Below, one piece after another: positions 47,052-59,353 of a stretch of DNA of 64,000 nucleotides (position 1 is its first letter; the number at the start of each line of letters is the position of its first letter). Origin of the DNA: Colletotrichum lupini (taxonomy: Eukaryota; Ascomycota; Sordariomycetes; Glomerellales; Glomerellaceae); assembly GCF_023278565.1 (NCBI RefSeq), contig NC_064672.1, positions 2,232,001-2,296,000 of the forward strand. Direction: 5' to 3'. Under the pieces are notes generated by a model that saw only the letters and a list, made by a program, of their open reading frames with translations, had not been told where the DNA came from and made no database searches. Position numbers and translations under genes: made by a program.

Positions 47052-49672
47052 ATTGATAGGCGATTTGGGATAAGTCGGAAAGTAAACGAATGGGGCAGAG
47101 TTGCTTAGAAAATGATGGCACAATCTCGTGATAGGTAATTGTCTGCTTTGGGATTTTTGGCTCGGACATGGCGGATAAGATCGTGGGATAAGCCATCACG
47201 TAAATACTCGGAATGAGACTTTCACGAGCCGTGACGCCGAGGCAAATTCAGCTACAATATGAACGGGTCTTGATAGACGAACAGGGCTAAGGGTAGATGA
47301 GGTAACGGCCAGCCTGACCCCAAATTGACCAAAGAGCCGAAATTCATAGAATCGGCGACTTTGTGACGGGCCATCGCGCCGGCGGGAATCCCAAATCTCT
47401 GGGCAGAAGCAAGGGTCGAGCATGATGCCACGCGGGGTTCAGTCTGTAACCACAAAGTTTCTCATCGAAGCCATGCCCTTGAACCCATACAAGCATACAA
47501 GTTGGGGGCCCCGTGGGGAACTATGGGCTCCCCGCGAACTGGTGCTGAGACCCCCCTCATGAAACACGGTTGGGTGGGAGACTCTGGACACCATCTTACA
47601 TGTTTGACCAATCAGACACTTGATGTTTCCGAGTAGACTCGCAACTTATACTTTTAAAGTCGTCACCAACAGGGGAAGACTTCGTCAACCTATCTGCTGA
47701 TCCTATATTACATATAACATACGGATGCCTCGACAACAAGAGCCGCGAATAAATGCCCAGCACCTTCCCTCGGGATGGACGGGGGCTTTACTTCCCATGT
47801 CACCCTCCATTCTTGAATGAAGAGGGTGGCCACTAGTGGGATGTGATGAAATAGGGATGTCGCTTTCGCTATGCAACGTTCGTGAAGTCCTGGGTGCACC
47901 CTCCATCTCCCCTTTCGACTCTACGTCACCATGGAAAGAAACTGCCACCAGACGATGGGTAGCTTCTGCCATGCATCGGCTGAAAGAGGGGGGATCTATT
48001 TGTCTTTCATTGTCTAGACCGCCGTCAAGGTTCCCCGCCCGTGATTTCGCGCAATTGGAGTTCATGGGCTTGATCAAATGAGGGATCAGTGGGAGAAAGC
48101 CTCCATCGTCGGGCTTTTTTGACTGCCCATCACATCCATCTCCTCGGGTTCGGTGAAGTCATTGAGCCGTCGCCTAGAGGTCGTTGGACCCTTGGCCCAA
48201 GCTGGTCATCCGATGCAATGACTGTAAGAACAGATGATGATCAAGGTCTCTGTAATCACTCTCGCCTATCGCATCTCACGTTCCATCTTCTTTACAAAAC
48301 TTTGAGACACCGCTACCGGAGCTCATCTACTGGCCGCAGATGGTGGGCTACTAGGCACTTCTGACGGCTCGGAATTGGAAACCACACAGATGCTATGATC
48401 TTGGTCGGAGCTCAAGATCTGAGTGATCTCATGACGGGCACCCTCGATGGGGTTACCGGTAGATACGCTACCGACGCTGACAAGCAACCCTGCTTGCGTA
48501 CATGCACTGCGCTGCACAATCAAAAGTGCGGTCGACAGAAACTATCATCTCTTGCATCCTCAAAGCTGACAGGTTAATATGTAATTTTCGTGTTGTCCTA
48601 ATCGGGCATCTGCGGGAGATTTCACTGACTCTCCTACCCATTTGAGTTCAGGTCTGCAAACCGAAGCGGTCCTAATCTGATCACGCGATTCGTGCCCCGC
48701 ACCATGGTTTGATCAGAGGTTGGGAGACAGCGGGAGGGAATCAGAAGAGAAAGAGGGGAGAAAAAGCAAGCAGCCACTTCGAAAGTCTAGACCAGCACGG
48801 AAGCAGCTCTTCGAAGTGGAGAAATACCCGTCTTGAATTCCAGTGACCCAACACGATAACGCAGGACTTCGGTCAAGGGGACCCCTAGGCAGGCGATATT
48901 AAACACCGAGACGGCGTCCGAGAAACGCGAAGGAGGTCGGGTAGGGTGAGAACCTTTTAGTTAGGCATACAATAAGCTTGGGTATGTGCTCAAGCTAAGC
49001 CTTACGACCAGAAGTAATCAGCGGTTACTCAACAGACTAACGTAAGGGCAAAGGGCAAAAAGAATAGTCCCCGCGTTCTCGTAAACGTACAAAGCTAAAA
49101 CAATTCTACCGTCGATCAATCTTACTTGAGGCTCTGCGAAAGATTCGGCACAGGTCGAGAGTGCTCTGTGCTCCCACCTACATTCGCCGCTTGGACTTGG
49201 GGCACCCGGTTTCGGACAATACTGTCCCATTGAGGTTATTTATGTCAAAAACGAAGTAAGCAAGTAGGCTGACAGACTCCAGCTGAAGTCGCTCTGACAT
49301 CATTACGAGAAGGAATGAGATCATCTAAGGAGATGTTATAGAAGTTGCGAGTCCCTTTTATTAGATGGTGTGATGAGTACCCTGTCTCGGATCTCCATCC
49401 ATTCACCGGAACGAGTGATGCGATTGATCCAATTTTTTTGAGAAGTACATAACTTCAAGTAGCAATCAACCCTCTAGTAGGACCGATGTGCTGTCAAGTG
49501 ATCTGAACAGTGGCCGTCAGGATGTCGTGGATGAGTTGCAACGACACATTCCTCAGTACATCATGGACATGACAGTGAAGAACTCTGAGAAAATGAATTT
49601 CAGTTGATGTCAGTTCAATTCGTGATTGAGACCCAACTCGCTTCATTTAGATATCATGTGTGTCTGGCTAGC
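47052..49672. other. long intergenic region, nothing recognised
   Basis: 2.6 kb with only scattered short open frames (for example 47703-48077 minus, 47836-48364 plus) without motifs or convincing splice partners. I checked by eye for tRNA-like and repeat structure and saw none. Confidence 0.4.
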
Positions 49673-50162
49673 TCATTTGGGTAGAAGCGCCCCATCCAGC
49701 TGACGAAACATCTCCTTCTGCCACGTACTCCTGACTCCTGACCAGGTCTCGGGTTTTTGAGGGTCGACGAAATGTGTCCTGGGAAGCTTTTACTGGTGAG
49801 CGATCATGCCAGTGTTGTTTGGGAAAATAGGTACCTACCGAGACGCAGACGTTTTCCTACCATCCTCTCGATTTCTTCTCGAGCTTCAAGACTTTGTCCA
49901 CATCCTCGTTCCACACACGCTCTACAGGTTGCGTGTAAGAAGGGTCAACAGCGATGCCAATCAGGAGAGCCCGGGGCCTTGGATGAAGGTTATGCAGGAT
50001 GACACTAAGGTTATGAGGACTGTAGCGGTATTCTTCATCTACCTCGGTGAGATCCATGCAAGCAGCGACGTAGTAAGGCGTGTTCTGGAAAATTGGTGGA
50101 ATGTCGCTGATTCCACGCCCGCGCCCGAGGCCGATAACAACCACGGGAATATTCTGTTTCAT
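49673..50162 (-). CDS. conserved-looking hypothetical protein, 135 aa
   Basis: I do not recognise this protein. Exon 49861-50162 and exon 49673-49778, joined by an 82-bp GT...AG intron (49779-49860), make exactly 136 codons. It starts with a beta strand and glycine turn, NIPVVVIGLGRGRGISDIPP, like the start of a Rossmann-type fold. A second strand, RPRALLIGIAVDP, lies near residue 70. The end is helical (STWQKEMFRQLDGALLP). The body is rich in residues suited to a folded globular domain, and no signal peptide is present. Splicing turns an apparent 101-codon frame ending in TAG into a longer product, which supports the model. It is divergent from the Caps_synth-type gene 417 bp away, so the two may share a promoter. 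It could be a truncated enzyme. Confidence 0.5.
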
Positions 50163-50579
50163 TGCTGGAGTCGAGTTCAGGATGACTTAAGCTTCTATAT
50201 AGACCAATGCGGGCGATAAAGCACATGTATGTAAGCAGTGAAGACACATCGTAAAGAACGCACTGCCGGTCTTGCTTCTCTTGATTATATTTCCTAGCTT
50301 GGTACCTTAGCTTATCTGACATCATTTGATCCTAGATGTCTCGGAGCTCAGAGTGACATCCTCCCGCCTAGTGCCTCAGTTGAGAGACGCCAGACGATCG
50401 AAAGCACCGGCTCAAAGTAAACATCAGCGCTAAAGTAGCGCTCATTCGCACGGGTAGATCCGGCGTCCTCTTAAATCGGTAGGTATCCAAAAGCACCCAG
50501 CATCGCTTTACCTCAGGGACGGCGTTTGACTCAACTACCGACCTGCCCATCATTCGCATAGTCGCACATTACCGACATC
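50163..50579. promoter_or_regulatory. divergent intergenic region
   Basis: 417 bp between the start codons of two divergent genes; both promoters must be here or overlap the genes. No specific element recognised. Confidence 0.35.
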
Positions 50580-51865
50580 ATGTTGCAATATGCGATACCT
50601 CCAGCCTTCAAAGACAAATTGGAGGTGATCAATGCTCACGACCAGCGATCGGACGACGAGATCCTTGAATCTCTACGCTGCCACGTACCTGTTGTAGGCG
50701 AGAAGAACGTATGGGCCTACTGGGATGGCGGAATTGATCAACTGCCATCGTGGTGTAGGCGCAACGTGATTGATTGGGTTCGCATCTGCGGTCCAGACTG
50801 GACTGTTCGCGTTCTTGACAACGTGCCAGGGTCGCCAAATCATGCTCTGGAGTTCGCACTAAAGGAGATGCTTCCCAGATGCTTTATCGAGGGTACCATG
50901 ACTGGAAAGCATGTCGGGCAGCATTCATCTGATATGATCACTGGGGCATTGTTGTACACCTACGGCGGTGTGAAAATGGATGTTGGATGCATTCTTTTCC
51001 GTGACTTGGATCGTGGTTTGTGGTCTGTCTTAGAGGATCCTGAGTTACCATACGAGATCGCCGCGCCAATTCAATTTGCGCAGTATTTGGCGAATCACTT
51101 TCTCGCGTCGAGAAAGGGCAACCCGTTTATCAAAAGATGGTAAGTACACTTCTACTCCATGAGGCTGTATTAAGCAGAGGAAGTAAGTCTCTTGATCATA
51201 TCTTGTACTATGCTGAATACCCCAGGCACGACCTTTTTGTTCATCTTTGGGAAGACCGTGAGACTAGTGAGGGTATAAACACCCATCCACTGTTAAGCCA
51301 CGTGAAAGAATCCTTTTCCCTCTCTGAATCCAAGAGCAAGGGCTTCAAGTGGGACTTCAAGGTCTCTTTCGAGGAGCTCCTGGATTACGTCGCCCAGAAT
51401 GCGTGCTGGGCACGAGTGTGCATGGTCGAGGGGGGCGATGACGATTCTTTCAACGCATCTGAGTACTGGATGTCGCACGTCCTCGCCATCGACGTGCTAC
51501 AGGAGCACTGGGCTGCGAAGACTCTCATCGGTGGGGAGAACTTCGGGGAGCGTCTCTATGAGTTGTTAGCGCTCGGTCTTGACACTGACCCAGAGTCAGA
51601 GTGTCACAAAGAGGCCTCCAAGTTAGTGTGGACACTGCTTTCTGAGACAAGCATGCAAAAGATATCCCGATGGTCAGGCCTCGTGAATTCTCTACAACCT
51701 GGAAGTGTATGGGATGATAGACCAGGCGCAGATTGCCAACCGGGCACATTTGGAGGCTTGTTGCGATATGGTGCCATAAATTTCACTCAGAAACGACAGA
51801 AGATTGCGGTGAGAACCCCAGAGAAAGCAAAGACGATCTTTCGAAAGGGGCTTCTTGAGTCTTGA
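50580..51865 (+). CDS. Caps_synth-type glycosyltransferase (capsular polysaccharide synthesis family)
   Basis: Likely nucleotide-sugar-dependent glycosyltransferase with a GT-A-like fold. Exons 50580-51139 and 51226-51865 join to 400 codons (399 aa). Family marks: VWAYWDGGIDQLPSWCRRNV followed by WTVRVLD near residues 43-80, and SSDMITGALLYTYGGVKMDV near 120-140, where the family has the substrate-binding D-x-D or related acidic pair. Here KMDVGCILFRDLD carries Asp in that place. No signal peptide or membrane anchor is seen, unlike Golgi GT32 relatives, suggesting a cytosolic protein. The gene uses a normal fungal intron (86 bp), so any transfer from bacteria would be old. Acceptor unknown. 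Confidence 0.75.
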
Positions 51866-53079
51866 AGAAGTTGTTTCTATAAGTAAAGAATGGCAATAGA
51901 ATCGCTTGATTGGAGAGCCTGGTAATTCGAAATACGTCGCACGACACACAATCTGGTAGCCACTAAATTCTAGAACAAAACCAACTGCGCCTTAACATAA
52001 GTTAAGCTGAGGCGCTGGGTACATGGGACCTTGATCTAATATAATGTCAACATTACTTAGAAGGCTACTATGGTTCCTCTCTTACTTACCCTTACTAGTA
52101 AGCGACCCGAGTCTTCGTTACAGCCTGTAAGATGCTCGGCAGGGAGTAACCATCAATTCCCCATCTAGAAACAGCGAAATAATTGACTACTCTGATAGTT
52201 CAACCCTATTTTCATGTGTTAGAGTTTCAAAAGTTCTTGACGATGCAGTGGCGAACTAATACGGGCATGGCTATAAGGCAAACAGATATTACCTAAAGGA
52301 GGCGAGAGGGGCCTATCAAGAGAAGCTTCTTGTGCAAGACTATTACCAATCCGTGAAGGATTTCAGAATCCCAAAGTTCCTATGCAGTGAGACAAGAAGC
52401 ATAATCGCGGCGTCCACACACTTGCCACCCAAAAAATCGCTCATCAACAGCCTCAAGAGTTCCCCGCCTTTCAAACCTAATCAACTGACCCAACTACTCG
52501 GTCATGTCAGAGTTCCAATATCACGCACCTGCCTATCACCGTAAGTAGCCAAGCCTTTAATCACCTTCCAGAAGCAGACAGCTCGAGGAACTAGGTGCTC
52601 GGCGAGCTTCTTGGACCAAATTGACAGTTGCTGCGCACGCCTACGAAGCTTAGGCGGCTGGGGGGTCGCCAAGACCGCCAAGGTCAGCTTGGTCCCTATC
52701 GTATGGAACCAAGCTCTGCTTATCATGTACTCTCATATTGGCCAAGCTTTTACGGTAGTATCGGTCAACCTTTGGTGCTTCCCTCCGCTCGGGTTCGATG
52801 GGCGAGATGTAAGGCCGCGTGCCTGGATTTCGCCAGCCTCCTCTAAAATCACGACTGCCATGGCATTCTCCACACCAACGTCTGCCATGCGGGGGACAAG
52901 AAAGGCCGTCTTATTAGTTGGTCTTGGATGATGACGAACTCAATTGAGGATGTCGAGTACTTATAGATGGAGTGGCTACTCTGCCTTGGGGAAGCTCGGA
53001 GCACTCCCAGTCTCATCGGCAAGTCTGTGTCAAGTAGTGGTACTCTTAGGCTGAGTCACTTTACAAAAAGACTGTCAAC
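51866..53079. other. intergenic
   Basis: 1.2 kb without a supported gene. Open frames on both strands at 52502-52931 are long for their size but have no motif. An imperfect hairpin with GCGC ends lies at 51987-52015. Confidence 0.4.
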
Positions 53080-54930
53080 ATGGTTCGCATCAACTCTGCA
53101 GCCCTTTTGGGCTCTGCCATTGTTGGTTTGGCCAGCGCAGCTGGCGCTGGTACCAAGGCTGAGTATGCGTCCGGTGCCGTTCACCATCGCATCATGGGCA
53201 TCAAGATGGTGAGTTGTGTCCCACAATCACCTCTCGTATTGATCAAAAGTTTCTAATAACATAATAGGCTCAATGGGAAGAGGAAGCTGCCGCCGGCCTC
53301 ATGGACAGTGCCAAGTACCCCGAGCTTGGCTACACTCCTTGCGTTGACGGCTTCGCTGCCGCAGTCCCCGGAGACTTCAATAACACCTTCAGATGCAGAA
53401 ATGTGAGTTTACCAAACTCCTCTCGAAGGCTCAACTAATACCCTTCAGATCGATCTGTACCACTTCTTGTCTCACGAGCAGCTTGGCAGCTGGGGCGGAA
53501 GAGGTTCATCTTCCTGGGGTTGGACTTCGGCAGACGGGAGAGAATTCGTCGCCATTGGCCAATACGACGGCACTGCCTTTGCCGAAATCAGCAAGGAGGG
53601 CAAGCTGGTATACTTGGGCCGTCTGCCTCAGTACGACTCCATCGGTTCCAACTGGAGAGAAATCCGAATCGTCGGTGACATTGCCGTCATTGGTTCCGAG
53701 GCCATCAAGCACGGCGTTCAGTTCTTCGACATGAAGAAGATCCTCGACCTCGACCCCGCGAACCCAAAGAACTTCACCCAGGCCGAGCTCACCGGCCACT
53801 GGGACGAGCTCCCCGTCGGCCGTACCCACAACATCGTTGTCAACCAAGAGCTCAACTACGCTATTGCCTGCGGTTCCGTCGGTGGTAACGCGACGATTCG
53901 TGTAAGAGACAACCTCCCCTGCCGCGGCGGGTTGATCTTCCTAGACATCAGCGATCCCACCAACGTCACAAGCCCCGGATGCGCAGCCGGCGACGGCTAC
54001 GTCCACGACGCCGAGTGCCTCGTCTACCGTGGTCCCGATACCCGCTACTACGGTAGAGATATCTGCTATGGTTACAACGAAGACACCTTGACCATCTACG
54101 ATGTCACCGACAAGACCGGCAACGTCACCAACATCATCTCTATCAGCGACTACCCCGGTGCTCAGTACGTCCACCAGGGTGTCGTTAACAACGAGACTTG
54201 GCAAGAGTACATCTTCCTCGATGACGAGTTCGACGAGCGTGACGCCAAGGTCGGCCCGATGACTCAGGGCCTTCCCACCACTCACATCTTTGACATCCGC
54301 GACCTCGAGAAGCCCGTATACACCGGCCACTACGCCGGCAAGACCCGCTCCATCGACCACAACCAGTATATCGTCGGCGGGTATCTCTACCAGTCCAACT
54401 ACGGTAATGGTCTGAACGTCATCGACGTCAGCACCGTCACCAAGGATCCCACCGGCGCCAGCATCTGTGAGGCAGGTTTCTTCGACATCTACCCCGAAGA
54501 TGACGAGGAAGTCGGCGGCGGCAAGGTCCAGTTCGCCGGCTCATGGTCATCCTACGCCAACTTCAAGTCCGGCTTCATCTTCGTCCACACTATCGAGCGC
54601 GGTAGCTTCGTCGTCAAGATGACTTCCAAGGAGTGCCCTAAGGCGACCGTGTGCAACGCGGATAACTGCCTCCGTGCTCTACGGGCTTCGTCCATCCCGG
54701 ATCGCTTGGAGGAGTCCGTCGAGTTCTGCGGCAACTTCACGCAGCGACTGAACACGGACGAGGAACTGCTGCCAGAGTATGCCACCAGCGCTTGCGTCGA
54801 GAACAAGGACAAGAGCAATGTTGAGAGGGTTAGCAGTGCTTGCGCTTGTATCCCTACCCCTGTTGTGCCTGAGTTGCCCAGAACAACGACACGGCCTCCT
54901 GTGCCGACGGTGCTGCCTCCTAAAGCCTGA
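53080..54930 (+). CDS. secreted choice-of-anchor-B-type beta-propeller protein
   Basis: Secreted protein of the LVIVD/choice-of-anchor B type, probably a beta-propeller; biochemical role unknown. Fungal members are often labelled regulatory P domain protein. Exons 53080-53208, 53268-53402 and 53449-54930 join to 582 codons (581 aa). The signal peptide is MVRINSAALLGSAIVGLASA. Repeated blade-like units contain a hydrophobic strand followed by a D-I/V-S/R motif: GLIFLDISDP, TLTIYDVTDK, THIFDIRDLEKP and LNVIDVSTV. Conserved His residues occur in GRTHNIVVN, AQYVHQGVV and SIDHNQYIVG. The C-terminus is Cys-rich then Pro/Thr-rich (TTTRPPVPTVLPPK), as in wall-linked proteins, but no GPI signal is evident. 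Codon use is strongly C-ending, which suggests high expression. Confidence 0.82.
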
Positions 54931-55182
54931 TGCAATCAATGTTGCTTCAGGAACTTGAGGCACAGTGATAACGATGAATCACATGTAAGGGTCAATAGAA
55001 ATGCAGTCGCTCAATCTCTACCTACCTAAGCACCACTTTTGTGATGAAAACAGGCTGCAACACGTTTTTTAAGTTGAGATTCCACAAGGTTGAAGCATTT
55101 GACCAGAGCGATAATTTCATTTAAAGGATCGCCTGATTCTGTCTCTTGTTCTTCATATTTGCACCAGTCTCCAGACCACATA

Positions 55183-58100
55183 TCAATGAATGCAGCGCAA
55201 TCCCTCTGGCCATGGCTCATTGTACTCGGGGCAGATGAGATCCAACTCAAACCAGTAGTGCTCCACATCACCACGGTCGTATTGATTCCCACCTTTGCAT
55301 TTGTCGCCCTCGTCGCCCTCGGTTGGTTCGTCCCATATAACGCCGATCTCCTCTGCATCCCGTCTTTCTGTAGCAGTCAAGTCTCCCCCATTCAGCTTTT
55401 TTAACTCTTCCGTCATTCGATCGGTCCAGTATGACCTCCAAAACTGAGTGGACAATATCCTACCATTTGGCCCATCTCCCAGATATTCCCTAGCTTCACG
55501 AGTGAATTCTACAACCAATTCTTCATGCAACTCGAGGAGGAGACCCTGCTCTTCGATGACCTCCGTATCATCTATGTCAACCCAAGTCGCACCCTCATCG
55601 ACCACGGAATGTGTGCTGCAACAGCTGTGAAAGAGGTCCAGTGCTTCAAATGTCATGAACCTAATGGCCTCTTCATAAGTTGCGAGTGTCAACTCGGGAC
55701 CGCATGACATGAAGTGATCAGCTATCCTGCTAGCGTGATCTAAGCATGCTTGCTCTGGCGTTGCTGATCCAATTCTATATGTAGCGAAGCCCTTCATCAA
55801 CCACGTAAATGAGCTGCACCCTTTTGTCGAACAGGGACAGCAGCAGCCGTCCGTAAGATTAAGGCAGGTCACAGTGATTCTTTCGAAGATGGCCGACACT
55901 GGAGCCGCCGCTATATGTCTTGGCAACCATAGACATTGGTTTCTGCCTAATTCGTAAAAAACGCAGTGCGCGGCGAACACTCCGTCATCGGTGGTCTCGT
56001 TGACAAGGCCTGCGGGCGATCGCAAGAAGAGATCTCCTCCATGCTCCAGAAGCCAGCAAACAATCTCCGGAGTAAGTATATTCCAAAGTGAGGATGTCCT
56101 CGACTGGAGAAGCTGGAGAAACACAGATGGCTTTGGTATGAATCCATGCCTATAGAACAACTGGGCCAGGTGGACAGACCAGATTTGCTGAAATATCCAG
56201 TCTGACATAGATTCTAAGGCTTCTTCAGCCTCATTGTAGATTCGCCGCTGTCTTGGGGCCTGTGAGATGCCTCTTTGGATGTCGCTTGTCGTCCTCTCTT
56301 CGCCGACTTCTTGCTTTGTGGATAGACTTCTATTTGTCAAAACATGTCCTGTTCTCTGCAGCCTTCGGCGTTTGCTCATTTGGAAGATGTAATGACGCCG
56401 AGCGAGCTCTGATGAGGCCTCCAGGACATCACTCAGATGTAGCGGATAATGAGGGGTACCCGGCATTACAGACATTGGCACTAAATCGCAACCAGCGTCT
56501 AGGAGAATCTTCGCGCAGAGATAGCAAGAACACTCTCTGCACCTTACATATTCTGTGCCATTGACGCAATACAGTGAGCTAAGCACCATGGCTGTTTCAA
56601 GTGCATTAGTACCTGTGCTGTCTCGCTGGTTCAGGGTGATCAGATCCGCAGCTTTTACGAGCCTTTTGAGAATTTCAGGCTTCGCTGCTGCGAGATGAAG
56701 TGGGCTTCGCCCGTATAAATCAAGTTCAGCTATGGAATCAGGAAACCGTCTCAAGATACGATCTACTTCATCTGAATCATTGTTGACAATCGCCATGCTC
56801 AAAGGGCCGCATTCAAAAGCTGGTTCTCATTTAGTCAGGTGAATGTAGTAAGCTTTTGAGAATTGCCGCACCTGTCGCAACCTCAGGGAGCTTGCCAAAA
56901 GACATGAGACTACGATGTACCGCAATCGAGAAGTTCGTGAATTTAGAGATTTTTGACGTCCTTTTCAACATGGCCGGCTGGTTTTCAAAGTTAGCCCGTG
57001 ATAGGGCCAGAACGGCGTCCTCGGCCCACTCATCAGTCCGACACGTCAAGTCATTTAAAGGCGAGAATCCTGCAGCAGATTAGCAATTTGGCCATCCTGT
57101 TTACGTGATCAAGTAAGGAAGCCTGCCCTCAATATCGTATGAAAATGCTGGAACATCATATGAGAGCAGAATCGGGACGATTTCAGCAAGCGTTTTCATC
57201 TCCTTAGACGATCTTCTCGAATACGCAGTATTAGATATGACCTGTAAGATGACCATTTAGTCGCAGCCTATGAATTTTGAGTGGAAGGAACTCACTAAAG
57301 ACCTCACGGAAGCGGCAGCATAGTGCATCAAGGTCATGTTTTGATCGTCTACAGCAGTCGGGTATGTTCGTCTTTCTTCGAGAAGTTTTGCCAGCTTTCT
57401 CAAACAGGCGGTGGGAAATAGCTCTCTACTTGACCCATGAAGGTGGACGGAGCTTCTCCTCATCAGGCCCATCAAGCGGAAAGCGGAATCCGACTTGACG
57501 TCTACAGTCGGATAGTAGGTAAAGCTGGGACTGATGCTACAGCCCCCAGCTCCTGACGTTAAGACGAACGAAATTTCGATGACTGATTTCAGAAGGCGAG
57601 AGACACCAGTGTATTTTACGCCTGCCTTGAGTCGTTGATTCCTCGGCATTCTTGAGAGTGGGCAGCTCGACCAATGGCCTTGGGACTCCCATTCGCCGGA
57701 CAAGTACGTATAGCCCCGCTGCATCTGCGTTTGCATGAATGATCTTTTGGGGTGCGGGCAAATGCATACTCTGCCAACTCCCAATCCAAACCGTGAGTTT
57801 CGTGGTGGATTTGATGAAGTTCTTTCCCCCCGATGGCTCTTCGATAGTTGTGAAGCATTGCCTGGGTTGCAGCGCTTTCTTGACAATTTCATGTCATCGC
57901 ACAAACTCTTGAGTGCCGCCGGCTTGGAGGCCGCTCTGAGAGCTAATGCTCGTAGATTACTGTTCTCTTCTCCCAGAAGCTGTACTTTGTGGTCGATTGT
58001 CTTGAGGCGCTCTAAAATCGAGTTGTGTGAATGCTGAAGGTCATATCTGACACGCTGGCTGCTCTCGTGAACCTCGATTTCGATAGCTCCGGAATGAGCC

Positions 58101-58773
58101 ACAACAAGTTGTCCTGTCTGGTCCACAATACTTTGTAGGTCTAGCAGCTTGCTGTCAATGCCGGCCACCGGCGTAGCAAGTGCTGCTACCCCTGACCGGA
58201 TTAGGAGCATTTCAGAAGCTTGGTCGCGAGAACTCGACTCGATAGCCGCCAGCAGGGCTGTGTTCCTGTGCAGAGTTTCCCTACTACCGTGTCAGAAATC
58301 GTGGGAAGCGAGAGGAAGTCTATATCAACTTACAGTCCCAAGCTACCCTGTATCAACTGCAGAGTACCGTGAGCCTCTTGCAGCCGCAGCTCGAGATCTC
58401 GAAGCTTGGGTCGATGGAACGCAAAAGTCGCCTTCTTCTTCTTGTTCTCCAGCCGGTTTGTCCAACTGCTGCCAGCGCGATCAGAAAGCTCGATGCACAG
58501 AGCTTCGACGGCGTGAAGGTCCTCCTCGCAGCTTCGTATGTTCCGATCCACTGCAGCAGTGACTACAAGACTTTGGCCTTGCAGACCAGCCAACACCGTC
58601 TTCATCGCACGGAGAGTGGCTGCCAGATTGTCATTCTGTTTCTTGACGTTTCGTAATTCCTCGTCACGGCCCTCAAACGCGTCCACATACTTCACGATGC
58701 CGCCGGCGATCTGCAAGCCCAGAGATAGCAGGCCGGCAACCGAGGCGGCCAGGCCCACGCTCTCGGCCGCCAT
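55183..58773 (-). CDS. STAND N-terminal domain + ankyrin protein lacking NACHT
   Basis: Probable member of the fungal NLR-related group. Exons 58334-58773, 57296-58280, 57105-57241, 56872-57069 and 55183-56819 read as one protein of about 1130 aa. The N-terminus MAAESVGLAASVAGLLSLGL with a following coiled coil is the fungal STAND N-domain. A helical middle region follows. Ankyrin motifs are MTLMHYAAAS, near the end of exon 2, and LDLYGRSPLHLAAAKPEILK in exon 5. There is no P-loop or Walker B, so it is not a NACHT switch. The joint between 57105 and 57069 is unsolved: the only GT...AG interval is 35 nt and leaves the frame off by one, so this may be a frameshift, an unusual splice or a decayed gene. 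The C-terminal 400 residues are Cys/His-containing and unrecognised. Confidence 0.65.
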
Positions 58774-58969
58774 GGTTTATCAGAGCTGCGAGCGGTGATG
58801 GAAGATGGGTTTGGTAACTCTCGGGGAGTTAGGTGAGATGTTGACAAAAAGCCTTGATCAAAGGTGCTGTTTCATTTGCGAAGAAAACTGAGGTGAAGAA
58901 ATCAGGCTACCTGCTGACGCTGGCGGGTGTTTTGTGGAGGTATCAAGATCAGGCTGGCATGCGCTTTCC

Positions 58970-59353
58970 TCAGGAGGGCTTGGAATGATTAGGCTCGCAT
59001 TTGGGGAGAAATGATCTCATTCGCTGTATCAGAGGCTTCGTAATTGGACGCCGTACACGTGCAGTTCGGCATCTTCTGGAAGTAATGTGCGTCGGATCAT
59101 CCTCGGCTTCTTTGCGAACTATTGGTATGTCTTTTAGTGGTTTCAAGCCGCCGTGCGACGGGCAATTCAGACATGAGAATGACACGCCTTGCATCACGAG
59201 GGTCACTAGGTAATCCTGAACGTCAGTTCTGAATAATATTATTGGAAAACGTAGAAGACGTACCTGAAATGGTTCAGGAGAACCACACGGATATGCACTA
59301 ATACCACCATCTACTTTTGCTGTGCCAAGCGAGTCCAATGAGACGATTGCCAT
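58970..59353 (-). CDS. hypothetical small protein, weak candidate
   Basis: A 127-codon frame starting MAIVSLDSLGTAKVDGG. It contains a 48-nt in-frame interval with good GT...CAG ends (just after PCGSPEPFQ); removing it gives 111 aa. No domain recognised. The tail is very basic (RRCRTARVRRPITKP). Composition is only modestly gene-like, so it could be a chance frame. Confidence 0.25.
   Translation of the reverse strand: MAIVSLDSLGTAKVDGGISAYPCGSPEPFQVRLLRFPIILFRTDVQDYLVTLVMQGVSFSCLNCPSHGGLKPLKDIPIVRKEAEDDPTHITSRRCRTARVRRPITKPLIQRMRSFLPKCEPNHSKPS

Noticed and set aside
53506..54963. Minus-strand open frames under the choice-of-anchor-B-type gene
   Set aside because: Val/Gly/Asp-rich mirror translations of a codon-biased gene.
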